A stretch of 64,000 bases of DNA. It comes from Bostrychus sinensis (taxonomy: Eukaryota; Chordata; Actinopteri; Gobiiformes; Eleotridae). Of the stretch, positions 25,419-37,628 are shown in pieces (within the stretch, counting starts at the first letter, position 1; each line of letters begins with the position of its first letter). The translations under genes were made by a program, and so were the position numbers. The notes under the pieces are model-generated. The model was not told the DNA's origin. It saw nothing but the letters and a program-made list of their open reading frames with translations, and did no database searches. The stretch spans positions 10,788,901 to 10,852,900 of the forward strand of contig CM036252.1 of assembly GCA_020698575.1 (NCBI GenBank), given 5' to 3'.

Positions 25419-26003
25419 ACACACGAATTGTAATACGCACACACAAATCGTAATACGCACACACGAATCTTAATACGCACACACGAATTGTAATACGCAC
25501 ACACAAATCGTAATACGCACACACGAATCTTAATACGCACACACAAATTGTAATACGCACACACAAATTGTAATATGCACACACAAATCGTAATACGCAC
25601 ACACAAATCGTAATACGCACACACGAATTGTAATATGCACACACAAATTGTAATACGCACACACAAATTGTAATATGCACACACAAATCGTAATACGCAC
25701 ACACAAATCGTAATACGCACACACGAATTGTAATATGCACACACAAATCGTAATACGCACACACGAATTGTAATATGCACACACAAATCGTAATATGCAC
25801 ACACAAATCGTAATATGCACACACAAATCTTAATACGCACACACAAATTGTAATACGCACACACAAATTGTAATACGCACACACAAATTGTAATACGCAC
25901 ACACAAATCGTAATACGCACACACAAATCTTAATACTGACACACAAATCGTAATACGCACACACAAATTGTAATACGCACACACAAATCGTAATACGCAC
26001 ACA
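25419..26003. repeat. 20-bp satellite, about 29 copies
   Basis: The unit TAATACGCACACACAAATCG repeats with a strict 20-bp period. Variation is limited to C/T in ACG/ATG, CAA/CGA and the ATTG/ATCG/ATCT ending. The minus strand is free of stops and gives 20-residue cycles (ICVCVLRFVCAYY-like) in several frames, so the open frames here are artefacts. The unit resembles the adjacent terminal repeat (TTACACACGCACAAATC), from which it may have grown. Confidence 0.95.
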
Positions 26004-26814
26004 ACTTATTACAGACAAATCTATTTACACACGCACAAATCTTTTTGCAACAATAATAGCCCCATACCGTCCCCTCTCGCAGCAGAAGCAGCTCTGAACA
26101 CCACACAGAAGCCTGTAGCCTACAACAGTAAAGTGTTAAGGCTTCTGTGGGACAAAAACATTTGTGAGGTCTGAGAGCTGAGCTGACACAGGACAGGTCT
26201 GGCTACAGAGTGAAGGAAGTCACAAAGAGACTTTTCTGTCCAAACTATATCCACATGACTTCTTTTTCCTAATGTGTATTTTTCACTGATAGAATGCAAA
26301 TATAAACTTGTCCTGGAATTGGGCAGAGTATCGGGGCGAGTTACAGTTTATCCAAGTGTGCAAATCATAAAATAAAAAACAACCATATTTATTTATTGAT
26401 TTGCACCTGTGGATATTTTAAGTTGGCTCTGTCGTTTGTTTGATGAGGGCAAGATGCTTTTCTGTTGTTTCTCTTGCAGGTCACTCTTGGATTTATGCTT
26501 TTCATGAGAATTTTTGTCAGGGCATGTTATGGACGGATAGTAGTGAAAAAAGGCCATGAGACTGTTAACAGGTAGGTTCAGTCACATTTTGTGTAATTTG
26601 TTCATTATCGATCGAAGAGACTGACGACATCTGACATTAACCCAGCTATTGCAGCTAAACAACTTCCAGCACATGAGATTTATAAAAAGTGCTAATCTAA
26701 ACCATGCTTTCCCATTTAGGACACACTAAACATAAATTTTAGTTAGAGGGGACTCTGGTGACAGGTTTTGTAAATAATATTTATAGTAAATATGACCCTT
26801 TTAGAAAATTAAAC

Positions 26815-27262
26815 GCTACAAAACCCTCAGAAGTGTGCACATAAACAGGTGCTCCTGCCATCTAAGTCAATACACGGCAATAAGTGCTGTTTTTGACACA
26901 GTAGACCACATTAACAGACTGAAACACCTCTCTGGTACTGCTCACAAATGGTTCACCTCTTATCTCTCAGACAGAATATTTATGGTAAGTATGGATACAT
27001 GCTCCTCTAGGATCCATACAATGACATATGGTGTGCCCCAAGGGTCGCTTTTAGGCCCTGTTCTTTTTAATTTGTCTCTGCTCCCTTTTGGCTCTGTCAT
27101 CAGGAGGCATGGAGTAAACTTCCACAGTTACGCTGATGATACTCAGCTGTACATCTCTGTGTCTCCTGATGACACAAGACCAGTGGATGCTTTATTTAAC
27201 GGTGTTATAGATATCAAATCCTGGATGGCTGAAAACCTTTTACAGCTTAAAGGAACAGTCCA
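26815..27262 (+). pseudogene. LINE reverse transcriptase fragment (Rex1-like)
   Basis: The translated frame contains FDTVDH, WFTSYLSDR, YGVPQGSLLGPVLF and the catalytic FHSYADDTQLYISV, followed by DIKSWMAENLLQLK. These are the core motifs of a non-LTR retrotransposon reverse transcriptase of the Rex1/CR1/L2 kind. Only part of the domain is present, short pieces are missing between motifs, and no endonuclease domain is seen. It is a dead 5'-truncated copy. Confidence 0.8.
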
Positions 27263-30200
27263 CTGTTTTTCCAGACTAAACTATGTTCTTCCCTGATCTT
27301 AGACGAGTTGATGCGTACCTCTCTGGTCTTTGTGCGTGCCCTGTGTGCCCTTTGTGGGCGAGGGGAGCGACGCTAATTTGTTAGCATTTAGCTTTGCCAA
27401 ACATATCCCTATGGATCCAAACGCGGCTCGAGTTAGAAGCAACCAAGCTCTTCCACGTTTCCCCTTCTGGTAACACAGACATTTAGTTCAGAGTGTAAGT
27501 TTGTGGTTTAACTCTGAATTGCAGAGACGGGGAAAAAAGTAATTTATTGTCCTGGCTTTTGTGGTCCACAGCAGATGCAGCGAGACGTTAGGTGTCTACA
27601 AACCTGTCATCTACTGAAGCCATCCATGTGCCCTCACAACAGAAGCCAAGATGTCCCACTGAGCACATCTTCTGCTGGTAAACCATATTTTTGATCATTT
27701 GCATACATTTTTGTGTCTGGCAGTCATCTCATACCTTCTCTGTTGTTTGATTTTTACAGTGCAATGATAAGAATCCAGACCAGACCAGACCATGAAGAGT
27801 CCACTGCAATCCACAAAAGCTTAAACCCAAGACATTAAATAAACTTCAAAAATATTCACTCTAATCTATTCTGATTGCTAATTTCTTTGAATTCATAAAA
27901 AACAACTCTTGGTTTAAAAGTGCTGAGTGACAGCTCAGCAAAGTGAGGTATTTGTATTGTTTTACTTCTTGAGATTGTTGTGGATAAAAAGCCATGGTTT
28001 ATGTCAGAGGTGTAAAATAACTAGTTATGTACTTTATAAATGTACTGGCAGCAGTAGTAGTAGTGGTGCTAGTAGTAATAATATCAGTAGCATCAGTAGT
28101 GATAGTAACAAGTACTTTCTATTCAAGTCAATTTAGATTCAGTTTTTACTTTTACTTTAGTAACTTTTTTATTAGATTTTCAAAACAAAGTTGGTATTTA
28201 TTATAGAATTTATAAATATCTAATTGTAAATTTAGTTTTAATTGCACAATTAAAATGTGATTTAGGTAAAGTTTTCACTCATGTTACATAAATGGTCACT
28301 AGATGGTGCTATTGCTTGAGAAATTCAGTCCCAATGCCTTTGTGCTGTCACTTCTGACAGCTTCAGTGTGCACATCATTGTTAAAATAATTTTTTTTTTT
28401 TTTTACAATGATCTGCATATATATATATATAATATATGTAGTAGTAGTAAGTAGTAGTATGTAGTAGTAGTACTGTATGTACAAAACACAAGTTCAAGTA
28501 CAAACCATGGCCATGTGGGAGGAGTTTGTTCAGATGATTCTGAAAGTAGCGTAAGGTGGTTATGAGGGGCCCCAGTGCAAGTTTTCAGAGTGGGCCCCTA
28601 AGTTATTAAGCATACCCAGTCTGTCCATAGCCTATATATTTTCAAGTTCATACATCCACAAATTATACTTTAGGTTTTAAAAAGTGCATTGAAATTTATT
28701 AAAGTCCACTGTTAGTTTAAAAAAAATCAAACCTATTAGTGCCACAAAAAAATGATGTGCATTTTTTTAAATAATTTAACTTTGTAAGCACTAATTAAAA
28801 ATTGTAAAGTTGTTATGCATATCATACAATTTTAATTTTTTTTTAAACATTGTTCTTTAATGAATCGTGCTTGCAGTGTAATTTATAGCTAAATTAATAA
28901 TTAAGGACTCTCAATGGGGCCCCCCTCATGTCCTGGGCCCCAGTGCAGCTGCACCGGATGCCCTCCCTGATGTTGCGCCCCTGGATTCAGATGTCTTTAT
29001 GTAATGTAATGTTGCCATCTTTCATTTCAACCTTTTCAGTTCATACTACAACATACTACACACTGATGTGTGATCCCAGCTTTCTCTCCTTTGATTCAAC
29101 ACCGATCCATACCAAGCCTGGCACTGATGAAACCAACACCGGTTCCAATCCCACCCCTTACTCTCTCAACTATTGTTTTTTATTCTATAGTCATTGATGT
29201 TTTGTAAATGATAAAAGCCTGTATACATACACAAGTTACTGATGATGGCTTCTTTATGCCACTGACGCAGCAGAACACAGTGGACTGGGTTGGACCTGTC
29301 GCTGTAGAGCACACAGGAAGGATCCACTGGACTTTCTATTACACTAATAACACTGTTTATTATTACTACTAAAGTATCCATACTTTCAGATTGGTATCGA
29401 TCCCACAGTTAAATCACAGGAATTGAAGATATCGATACTTTTGGTATCAATTCGCACATCCCTGCACCATACTTAATCTGAATAAAATGTTATTTCTATG
29501 GAGGTTTTCAACTATTCCCGTTGCAAAATATCAGCCAATGACATAATAATTCAATAATTCTACTTATAAAACAGAAAATCTTAAGGAAGCAGGATGAAAA
29601 GTAAATAAAGTATGTACTCAGACTCAGAAAAATGTCCTTAACTGAATTAAAAGTGTTGATTTTTGCTTGTTTGCTTCCACATTGCCTGCCTACACAGTTG
29701 GTGTTGGTGGTGCAGTTTCTCTGGCAGTGGTCGCTGCTCAAATGATCCGCAGTCTCCACATTTCAACTTCTTCAAATATCCTCAGATTTATCCTGCACTG
29801 TAAAAAAAAATCTGTAAATTTGACTAAACACCAGTGATTATAGATAATTATGCTATATTAGATAAAAACTCATGATCTATGGTGTTTTAAAGCATTACCA
29901 AAACTAAAAGAGACCAGCAAAAAAATAAAAAAAGTTAAAATATTCTGACAAAAATAGATATAGGTGATTTTTTTCCTGCAGCGTGAACAAGAAGACAACG
30001 TTTCTACTGAACATTTATATTTCCTGTTTTCTAGCAGGGCAGGGTGAACTCACACTGTTTACATTTCCAAAACTTTTCCATGTCCTAAAAATTGCATTGT
30101 AAAATTCCATGACTTTTCCATGTTTTCCATGAGCCCTGGAGTTTGTGTTTTCTCCCTGACCTTGAGCCTTGTGTCTCGTCACACCTCTAACATTTATACT

Positions 30201-31580
30201 CTGTAAATAATGTACAGTCAGTCTGTTTTTGGATCTGCTGCTATAATAAAACACAGCAGCACATTAGAAAAACCTTAAGCTAGAACCTATTAAACCTGTT
30301 TTTATTAAGATTAAAAAAATACAAAACAAAGAACAAACTGTTGGCAAAGATCTTCAGAATGTCTTTATCATAAGCAAAGAACCGAGTGACAGTTTGTTGA
30401 AGCACAGTAACAGTTTCCATGCATTGGTTCTTTTCTTTACTCCATCTTTGTTGCATCAATAAAAAATAGAGTTTCTTCATTAATTTCCAGCCTGTCCTTT
30501 ACCTTTGATCAGATTTGAGTCATTTACAAAGAAATGCTTCTTTAGCTGCAGCAATAATGGTTTTTAGTTTTTATCATTTCCTTTACAATCTTTGATCCAA
30601 CATTGTTCTAATGAACCTAACCCCTGACCTCATGCACAAAGAGCAGAGCAAATAATCAGTTCACAAACAACACATGACTGTATTCATTTATTATAATTCA
30701 AAATGCTGTGTTAAAAGTTATTTGAAGCATTTAATTCATTTCATGTGCATGTGATGTGGATAATTCTGTAGTTTTGTTTGTGACTGACCACGTGATGATC
30801 GCTCTACACAGCTTTTTAAAATGTTTATTACAAATAATTTAACAAGAAGAATAAAAAAACAAACATTAAAAACATTTGCAACAAACAGCGCAGCTCATGG
30901 CTTCAAGTGTTCTTTGTTCCTTCATTAATATACTGCACATCCTCTCATCCTAACAGGAACAAGCTGAAGATGAATGAATGAATGAACATTTACACAGCAG
31001 CAGAAACTCCTGTGTAACCAGAGGAAAAATATAAATCCTGTACAATTTTTAATTTTACTCACGTGGTTGATGTTGCCCGTTTTCGTCACAAGGTGGCGCT
31101 ATTCTTCTTCTGAACTCTTTGGTACTTTGTCAGTGAAAAGGTTCATTTTGTCTGCGTTAGGGTTCATATTTTTATGGGATGTTTCAGATTTTAGTCTCAT
31201 TGTCAGTTCAGGTCTGTGCACAAACAAAAGTTACTCTCATGGTCTTTATTTAGGTCCTTGACTAAAAATCAGACTCCACACTTTCAGAGGCTCTCACACA
31301 AACACTGATGTGAGAAATGTTAAAAATACATTTGTTATGAGCAGAACTCAACTTCACTAAAATATCTGAGTGATTAAAAGTAGACAAAATATCTTCAGTA
31401 ATAAACTTTTAAGGATGTGGACACTTTTGGTAATAAAAGACAAAAGAAAGGGCCCCGGTCCAAAAAATAAGAATCCATCAGTTCATCATGTTTTTACATT
31501 TTTCACACTTCATTTTGTGTTTTTCTGATGGTAGATTACAGAGGCAAAATGGCACCTAAAGGGTTATAAACCTTTAAATA
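27263..31580. other. gene-free stretch
   Basis: No convincing exon. It includes TAG/AGT-rich simple repeats near 28,040-28,110 and 28,438-28,472, a GGGGCCCC-rich repeat pair near 28,565 and 28,915-28,985, and a short ACTGTAAAAAA element end near 29,795. The rest is AT-rich. Confidence 0.45.
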
Positions 31581-31588
31581 TAATAGAG

Positions 31589-31998
31589 CAGCCATTCCCA
31601 TAAAATAATAAAACTTAACTTAATAAAACGATAAAACTTCCCTCTGATCAAAACACGCTGCCATGTTTTTCTCCATGTTTTTTTATAAAAACATTACAAA
31701 AACACTGATTATTGACTAAAAGTTGTTTTAAAGTAATATTTTAAAACAAGTACACAACTGTAATTAATTTCAAATGTTTTTTATGTACTTAATGTTTTTA
31801 GGTACTTAATATTTTCATTGACTTTTTATATTTTTGTATGTTTTATTTGTTTTTATGAACCAAAACCATGTCTGAAATAATAATAAAAATAAAATAATAA
31901 TAATAAATTCAAATTGAAATATAGACAGCCTCTGGGGGTCCCCTGTAGTACCTTTGCAGACCCCCAGGGGGCCCTGGACCCCACTTTGGGAACCGCTA
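31589..31998. mobile_element. hAT-like MITE
   Basis: Flanked by TAATAGAG (31,581-31,588) and TAATAGTG (31,999-32,006), an 8-bp duplication with one change. It starts CAGCCATTCCCA and ends TGGGAACCGCTA. Its body matches the USP-intron element at 18,399-19,326 in the opposite orientation. Confidence 0.72.
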
Positions 31999-32006
31999 TA
32001 ATAGTG

Positions 32007-33143
32007 TTTATAAGAATTGAAGTTGGTTAGAAGAATTAAGTCATTCAAAATAAAAATATATATAATATTTTAATGACTTTTAGGGAGGTGAGCACTTTTG
32101 GTGCTAAAGGCACTGAGTGTAAGTTTTTTAAAAGGCTGCTCATGTTTTTATTCCCACAACTTTTGGTTGGAAAAATGTAGAAAGATGGACAAACTGAGCC
32201 TGATAAAGCTGAGACGTATGGAGGAAGACATGTTTAAGGCCACAGGAGAAAAAAAGTTCAGAAATCTTGGGCAAAGGCAAAAGTTGTAATGAATTGTGTT
32301 TTTTTTTGTTTTGTCCTTTAACAGAGGTGCCACTACTGTTTGTTCATTAACATTTTACTCCTTCGCAACTGTTATTGATGGTCATTTTAAAATATTTTCT
32401 ACCATAAATTGCTTAATATTTGGAAACAGAAACATTTAAAACCCTATAATATTATTTTGCTGTGTTTCTCATCACGTCAGCTTTTGTTGTTCCAGATTTC
32501 GTGACTCTGTGACTCTGTGTGCATCTGTGGCACAGTCTTTTTTGGGGTCCTGGGACAAAACGGGGCTGGAACAAAAGATTTAGAACTCGTAATGGCCCAA
32601 GGTTAGATTCATCAAAGGTAAAAAAGGTAGATAAACCTTGTGTGGTGTGGGTCTGTAAGCCATGTTAATGCTGTTAATGTTAGAGCAGGGCCGTGAGGAG
32701 CAGGCCCCGCCTCCCTCTGCTCTCTGGGACTGGTTCTGGGCCTGGTTCTGGGACTGGTTCTGGGACTGGTTCTGGTTCGGTCTGAGGCTCCGGAGTCTTC
32801 TCTGTGGGGCTGTCTGTTGTTGGGGAGGCGGTCGCTCAGTGGGCTCCTCTGGGCCTCTCTCTGTGGGACACATGAAGGTGGAAAACATTAAACAAGGCCC
32901 GGGACTGTGATGTTGTCAGCCATTCTACTTTCAGCCAATCATAACTCAGATGTTCACATTTAAAAGTGTTCAGTCTGTCCTGCACTTTTAGATGTTTTTT
33001 TCAGATTCAAGCAGTGATGGAAGAAGACTCCAAAACTCATGAATGTGTTAACTGTGAGGGATTTTGCTGATTCCAAACCGGTGCAGGAGAAGAAACTGAA
33101 TCTGTCTCTGAGCTCTTCTGTCTTTATTATTCTGATGTTTCTG
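32007..33143. other. gene-free stretch with a Gln/Pro-rich minus-strand frame
   Basis: On the minus strand at about 32,860-32,640 an open frame follows a good acceptor (TGTCCCACAG). It reads like a Pro/Gln/Asn-rich stalk with repeated NQSQ units, produced by a short CTGGTTCTGGGA tandem repeat. It opens somewhat like the stalk of the minus-strand V-domain gene at 42 kb, but no transmembrane or Ig exon was found next to it. It could be a gene relic. Confidence 0.3.
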
Positions 33144-33785
33144 CACTGTAAAGACAAATCTGTAAATTTTACAGTAAAAAATTGGCAGCTGTGGTTGCCA
33201 GAATTCTACTGTAAAAACTATAAGAGGCCTTTATTTCATTTTACAGTATAATTTTATCACAAATGTTGTTTTTACAGTTTTTGACTTGAGTTTTTATTAT
33301 TATTTACTGTAAAATTTAAAGTTATTATCTTTCAAAAACATAGATTAACTGTATATTTTACAGTTTGCAACTTACGTTTTAATCAACATTAACTGTAAAA
33401 TTTAAAGTTATTATCTTAAGGTGTTAAACTGTAACTGTTTTGTTTTTTTTTTGGGTGGGGTGGGGGATGGGGGTATATTTAGTTAGAGACTATGTTTTTT
33501 ATGATAAAATTAAAAGAAAGTTGTTGCAGAATGCTGTTTATTTCTGTTGTTAAACTGCAAATAAAAAAATTAACTAATAAACCCTGGACTCAGTTATTTT
33601 AACAGTGCTATACTGTTTAAATTATATTTAAAAAAAAAACTAAAAAATACAATTTTGCTTCATTTTTAATATTACAGTTAATTACCGTAACCAAAACAGT
33701 ATTTTACCGATATATCAATTACGGTCTTTTACTGTTGAGATTTTACAGCTTTTTACCATGAAATCTACAGATATTTTTTACAGTG
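33144..33785. mobile_element. MITE with CACTGTAAA inverted ends
   Basis: The left end begins CACTGTAAAGACAAATCTGT and the reversed right end begins CACTGTAAAAAATATCTGTA. Inside, the word TTTACAGT and its complement recur many times. No target duplication was settled and there is no transposase. Confidence 0.65.
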
Positions 33786-34384
33786 TAAAGCAGTACTACT
33801 TTACTGCATCTGTTATATTGAAGTACTGTGAGTCTACGATGAGGGTACGACAAAAACACAGGATTTTAAACCAAAACTTACAACACTTTGTACTTTAAAC
33901 CGACTCAGAAATGTAGTGGAGTAAAAGTACCCCTGGTAAAATGTGCTCAAGTAAAGTACAGATACATGAAAAATGCACTTAAGTAAGGTAACTAAGTACT
34001 TTTTACTTTGTTACTTTCCACCTCCGCCCCATCACCTTCTCAGCGACAGAAACGTCCCACTCCTCCGTCAGAACATGGGCTCTCAAAACTTTTTACACGC
34101 ACCTCGCCTCAGGAGATATTTGGCTTTCAAATATTGTCTTTAATGGACCAAAATAAACATTACTAGGGACCAAACTGGAACTAAACCAGATCCAAGCAAG
34201 GACTGAAACTAAACTAAACCTAGACTGAGCTAAAACCACTTTTATGAAGAACACTGTTGTACTGAGCCATGTCCTGTGGAATAACATTCCCACTGAAACT
34301 CGTCAGCTCAGGGAGAAGTCTGTCGTTCAAAAATAATCCTGTCTTGAAATTAAAATTATTATTTGAAGATCCTGTATGTTTTAA

Positions 34385-35208
34385 CTCTCCTACAGCCCTA
34401 AGACATGTTTTGATGTTTTGCAGCTGTTTTTTGAGGATAACTTTTGCTGTGTTGATTCAAAATGGCATAGATTTTGCCTCAGATGTGTATTTTTGATGAA
34501 TTTTCAGATTTCAGGATTTTTTTTTTTTTCAAAAAATCCTCTTAAAAAGGTGTATAAGAAATAGTCCCATTGCCATTGAATCCCATTAAAACAACATTTT
34601 TATAAAACACTGTCACTGCAATATAATTTCACATTTTTATCAAGTATTTCATGGATTCATGATCGTGAGGGATTGGAATTTTAGTTTTTATTATTGTTCA
34701 CTAGGTGGTACCATTTCCCCCATATATGGCAGACAGAGGTATAAATGTGGAGATGGCCACATTAGTGTTTGTATAAATGATCAAGCCTACAAGGAAAATA
34801 AAAACATTTATTGAACTAAAATGATTTGGGTGTGTTTTTGTCATAAATTGGTGTGAAAGTGTTTGTTGAGAAATGAGTTTGTTTGTGTTTGCGTGAGCAC
34901 AAATCCAAAATGTAGTTCTTACAGAGATGTGCACATCAGGACAAAGTAGAAAAAGGTCCCAGACTGAGCAGAGGCAGAGGTTTGTGCTGGATGTGTCTGC
35001 ACCACACAAACTGGAATTTAAGGCTTACATTTCATAAACAGAATTCATTTTTGCTGTGTATGATGAGGACTGAAGTTAATCATCGTAACCATGAAAAAAA
35101 ATTGGACTATATTGACTTTTAGAAATGTTTTCAATGGCAGTCTTTATTTGTGCATTTTTTTGTGCTTAGGGCAAAAGGTGAGACTAAAAAGTTGGGGCAG
35201 TGGGAGGG
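34385..35208. mobile_element. piggyBac-like MITE, long copy
   Basis: Flanked on both sides by TTAA (34,381-34,384 and 35,209-35,212). The ends are CTCTCCTACAGCCC and, reversed, CCCTCCCACTGCCCC. It is the fuller version of 15,987-16,394, with about 390 extra internal bases. No transposase frame. Confidence 0.78.
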
Positions 35209-35212
35209 TTAA

Positions 35213-36106
35213 GTTTATAAATGACAGTAAATGCTTGTGGACGTACTGTATTGTGTTGTTTGTAACTTAAATGTTATATTTTGTAATGTTATGTGAAGTG
35301 ATGAAATGTTATTTTAAAAATGGACCCCAGGAAAACTAACTCGTGCTTTTAGCTGATGGGTATCCTAATAAATAAACAAATAAACTAACCCAGGACTAAA
35401 CCAGGTCTAGGCCTAGACCAGGACTAAGCCGTGGTCTGTTTACACAAATTTAATCCCCAACCAAAACAGGAACAAAACTGCCTCTAGATTAAACTTGAGC
35501 TGTAAAAGCCTCCTGAGTACAACAACAAGATGTCTGCGTACCACCAGCGGTACCTGCACCACAGTCTGAGAACCACTAGTTTAGAACATTTCTCTGATTT
35601 AATGAAGTGAGTTGATGATGGTGGTTCATCAGCGCCAAGTACTGAGATCAAACCAGGCTCAGGTTTGGTGACAGAAGTTATGTTGTTTGTCTGTGAAGTG
35701 TGGGGATTAAAAAAAAAAAAGATATTCTTGAAAAATTATGTCTTTGATTTTTGAAATATATTCTAAAAATAAGAATGTCCACCTGCAAAAACCTGGTGTA
35801 CGGTGAGCTGGGCAGATTCCTCAAAGTTATCACTGTCAAAAAAAGAAAGATTGGATACTGAAGGAGACTTAGGGACAGCAAAGTTAACAGACAAATATAC
35901 AGTCACCTCCTCCATCTTTATCATGCAGGGGAATACATTTCCCCACAGCTCCGACGACTGTGGCTGGGGGGGGTTCTGTATTAGAAATGCATTATGAGAC
36001 TTTGACTGTGATTTACTTAGCTTCAGCTCTGTGCTAGGCTAATGTCAGTGTCAGTGTTAGCACAACAGCAAGGCTGATGAGTAAATAATGCCATCTCCCC
36101 ACTGAA
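35213..36106. other. gene-free stretch
   Basis: Mixed AT-rich sequence with degenerate AACTAAACCAGG-type words near 35,380-35,470. No exon or named element was recognised. Confidence 0.4.
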
Positions 36107-36360
36107 ACTTATGGAGGACCATGAGCGCCACGCGAAAAGGAATAATGCTTTTATTAAATGACTTTTTAAAAAAGGATTTAATAAATTGATTACTAAATGG
36201 TTTTAATAAAAGAAGGATTAATAGCGTTATTCATTAATCCATTTAGGAAACCGATTTCTAAATGTATTTACAAAACCTTTTCGAAAAAGCATTTGCAAAA
36301 TTAGCAAATTAGCTTCTCCTTTTAGCTTTTCTGTGGCGTTCCTGGTCCTGGCTAAAGTTA
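36107..36360. mobile_element. half copy of the TATGGAGGACCATGAG MITE
   Basis: Starts TATGGAGGACCATGAGCGCC and shares GCGTTATTCATTAATCC and CTGTGGCGTTCCTGGTCCTG with the element in USP intron 5. The right inverted end is missing. Confidence 0.65.
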
Positions 36361-37583
36361 AATAAAATAAAAAGAAAAGCGATGTAACGAGCTCTGTGAT
36401 TGGTCAGAGCTACTCGAGCTCTGATTGGCCAGACAATTTCCTCGTCATCCTTAGCGGGCCCAGTGACAACAGGGTTTTGTTATTTTCTTCTGATCAGCTT
36501 AGGTCGAAGCGTTTTTTACGCACAGAAGTTAAAGGTTAAAATGCCTTTAGCTCTAAATGTTTTGTTTATTCACCAGTGATTGCAGTTTAATTAGAGACAT
36601 GTTGATATATTAAGATTACAGCTCTTATAGAAATACCCAGAGTGACATTTGGTTTGAGAAAATCTTAAAATACTGAAGCTATTAGCCTCAACTTTTGCAT
36701 CAACTTTGTCACATTTATTGTAGAAGAACACTGATAAAATATTTTTACATCATAAAACATTTAAAGTTACATTCAGATAAACAACAGTTACTGCAGCGTA
36801 AAAGTCAATAGTGAATCTTCACGTGACGCTAATCTTCACAATCACATCCACGGAGAGAGGAGAGACAGGGACAGGTGTGGACAGGAACAGGGTCAAGCAA
36901 GAATGGACTAAAAACAGCTTCCTCCTCCCAGAGACCAGCTCAGAACCAGAGTCTCATTGTTATGGGCCTTCATTAGAAGTTTCACTTTGAAACCAAGCCC
37001 AACTCTGCTCAGTTCCAGCCTCACAGCAGCAGTCACAGCACAACACACAATTAATCACAAAGTTTAAAAGTAAGAGCTGATTATTATTTTTCAGAGCAAT
37101 CAAATTTAATTTAAAATTATATTTATTGGATATAAGAATAGAAAATGTACCTTTTTATTTTATTATTTGAAATATAATTGAAATATAATTTAAAGAAATG
37201 CTATTTGAAGGAATAAAGAGACCTTGTTGTGTTCTGGACTTAACTTGAGGACATTTTCACAGATTGGCCCTCAGTGAATGTTTATTTATATCAGGGCAGC
37301 GCTGTGGATGCAGGCTGCACTTTTAAAGATCCACAGTTGTTATTAAGAACAAGTGCGGTTATTGTTGACTCAAATGTGGCCCTCAGGAAAAAATAATTGC
37401 CCACCCCAGGTCTAATAGTTATGATACATACATACCTCTACTTTGGGCCTTTTTTTCCTCCTCCTCTTTTCTCCGCTTTCTGAAAGCAGCACCTGATGCT
37501 TGGACGCCTTTTCATGATAAAAAATGGTCAAACTACTGTTGATGTAACATCCATCAGTTTAGGGACCGCTGCTGTGATGCGCG

Positions 37584-37585
37584 TC

Positions 37586-37628
<43 letters not shown>
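37584..37628. repeat. (CAA)n microsatellite
   Basis: About 15 CAA units in a row. Confidence 0.9.

Larger units (their letters stand above)
24381..26064. mobile_element. DNA element with perfect 53-bp terminal inverted repeats
   Basis: Bases 24,381-24,433 (starting TGGGGCTATTATTGTTGCAA) are the exact reverse complement of 26,012-26,064. TA lies directly outside both ends, compatible with a TA target duplication. Inside are a second inverted pair (about 24,447-24,508 and 25,030-25,090, with GACAGACAGCGGCTATCTCT), a GAA run and a 20-bp satellite at 25,419-26,003. No transposase frame is present. It could be a Tc1/mariner-type or other TIR element; its class is unknown. Confidence 0.78.

Noticed and set aside
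25419..26003. CRISPR-like regular array
   Set aside because: The 20-bp unit is contiguous with no unique spacers, and the context is vertebrate.
25412..26018. Several overlapping minus-strand frames of 62-196 codons rich in Cys, Val and Tyr
   Set aside because: All are readings of the 20-bp satellite, and open in more than one frame at once.
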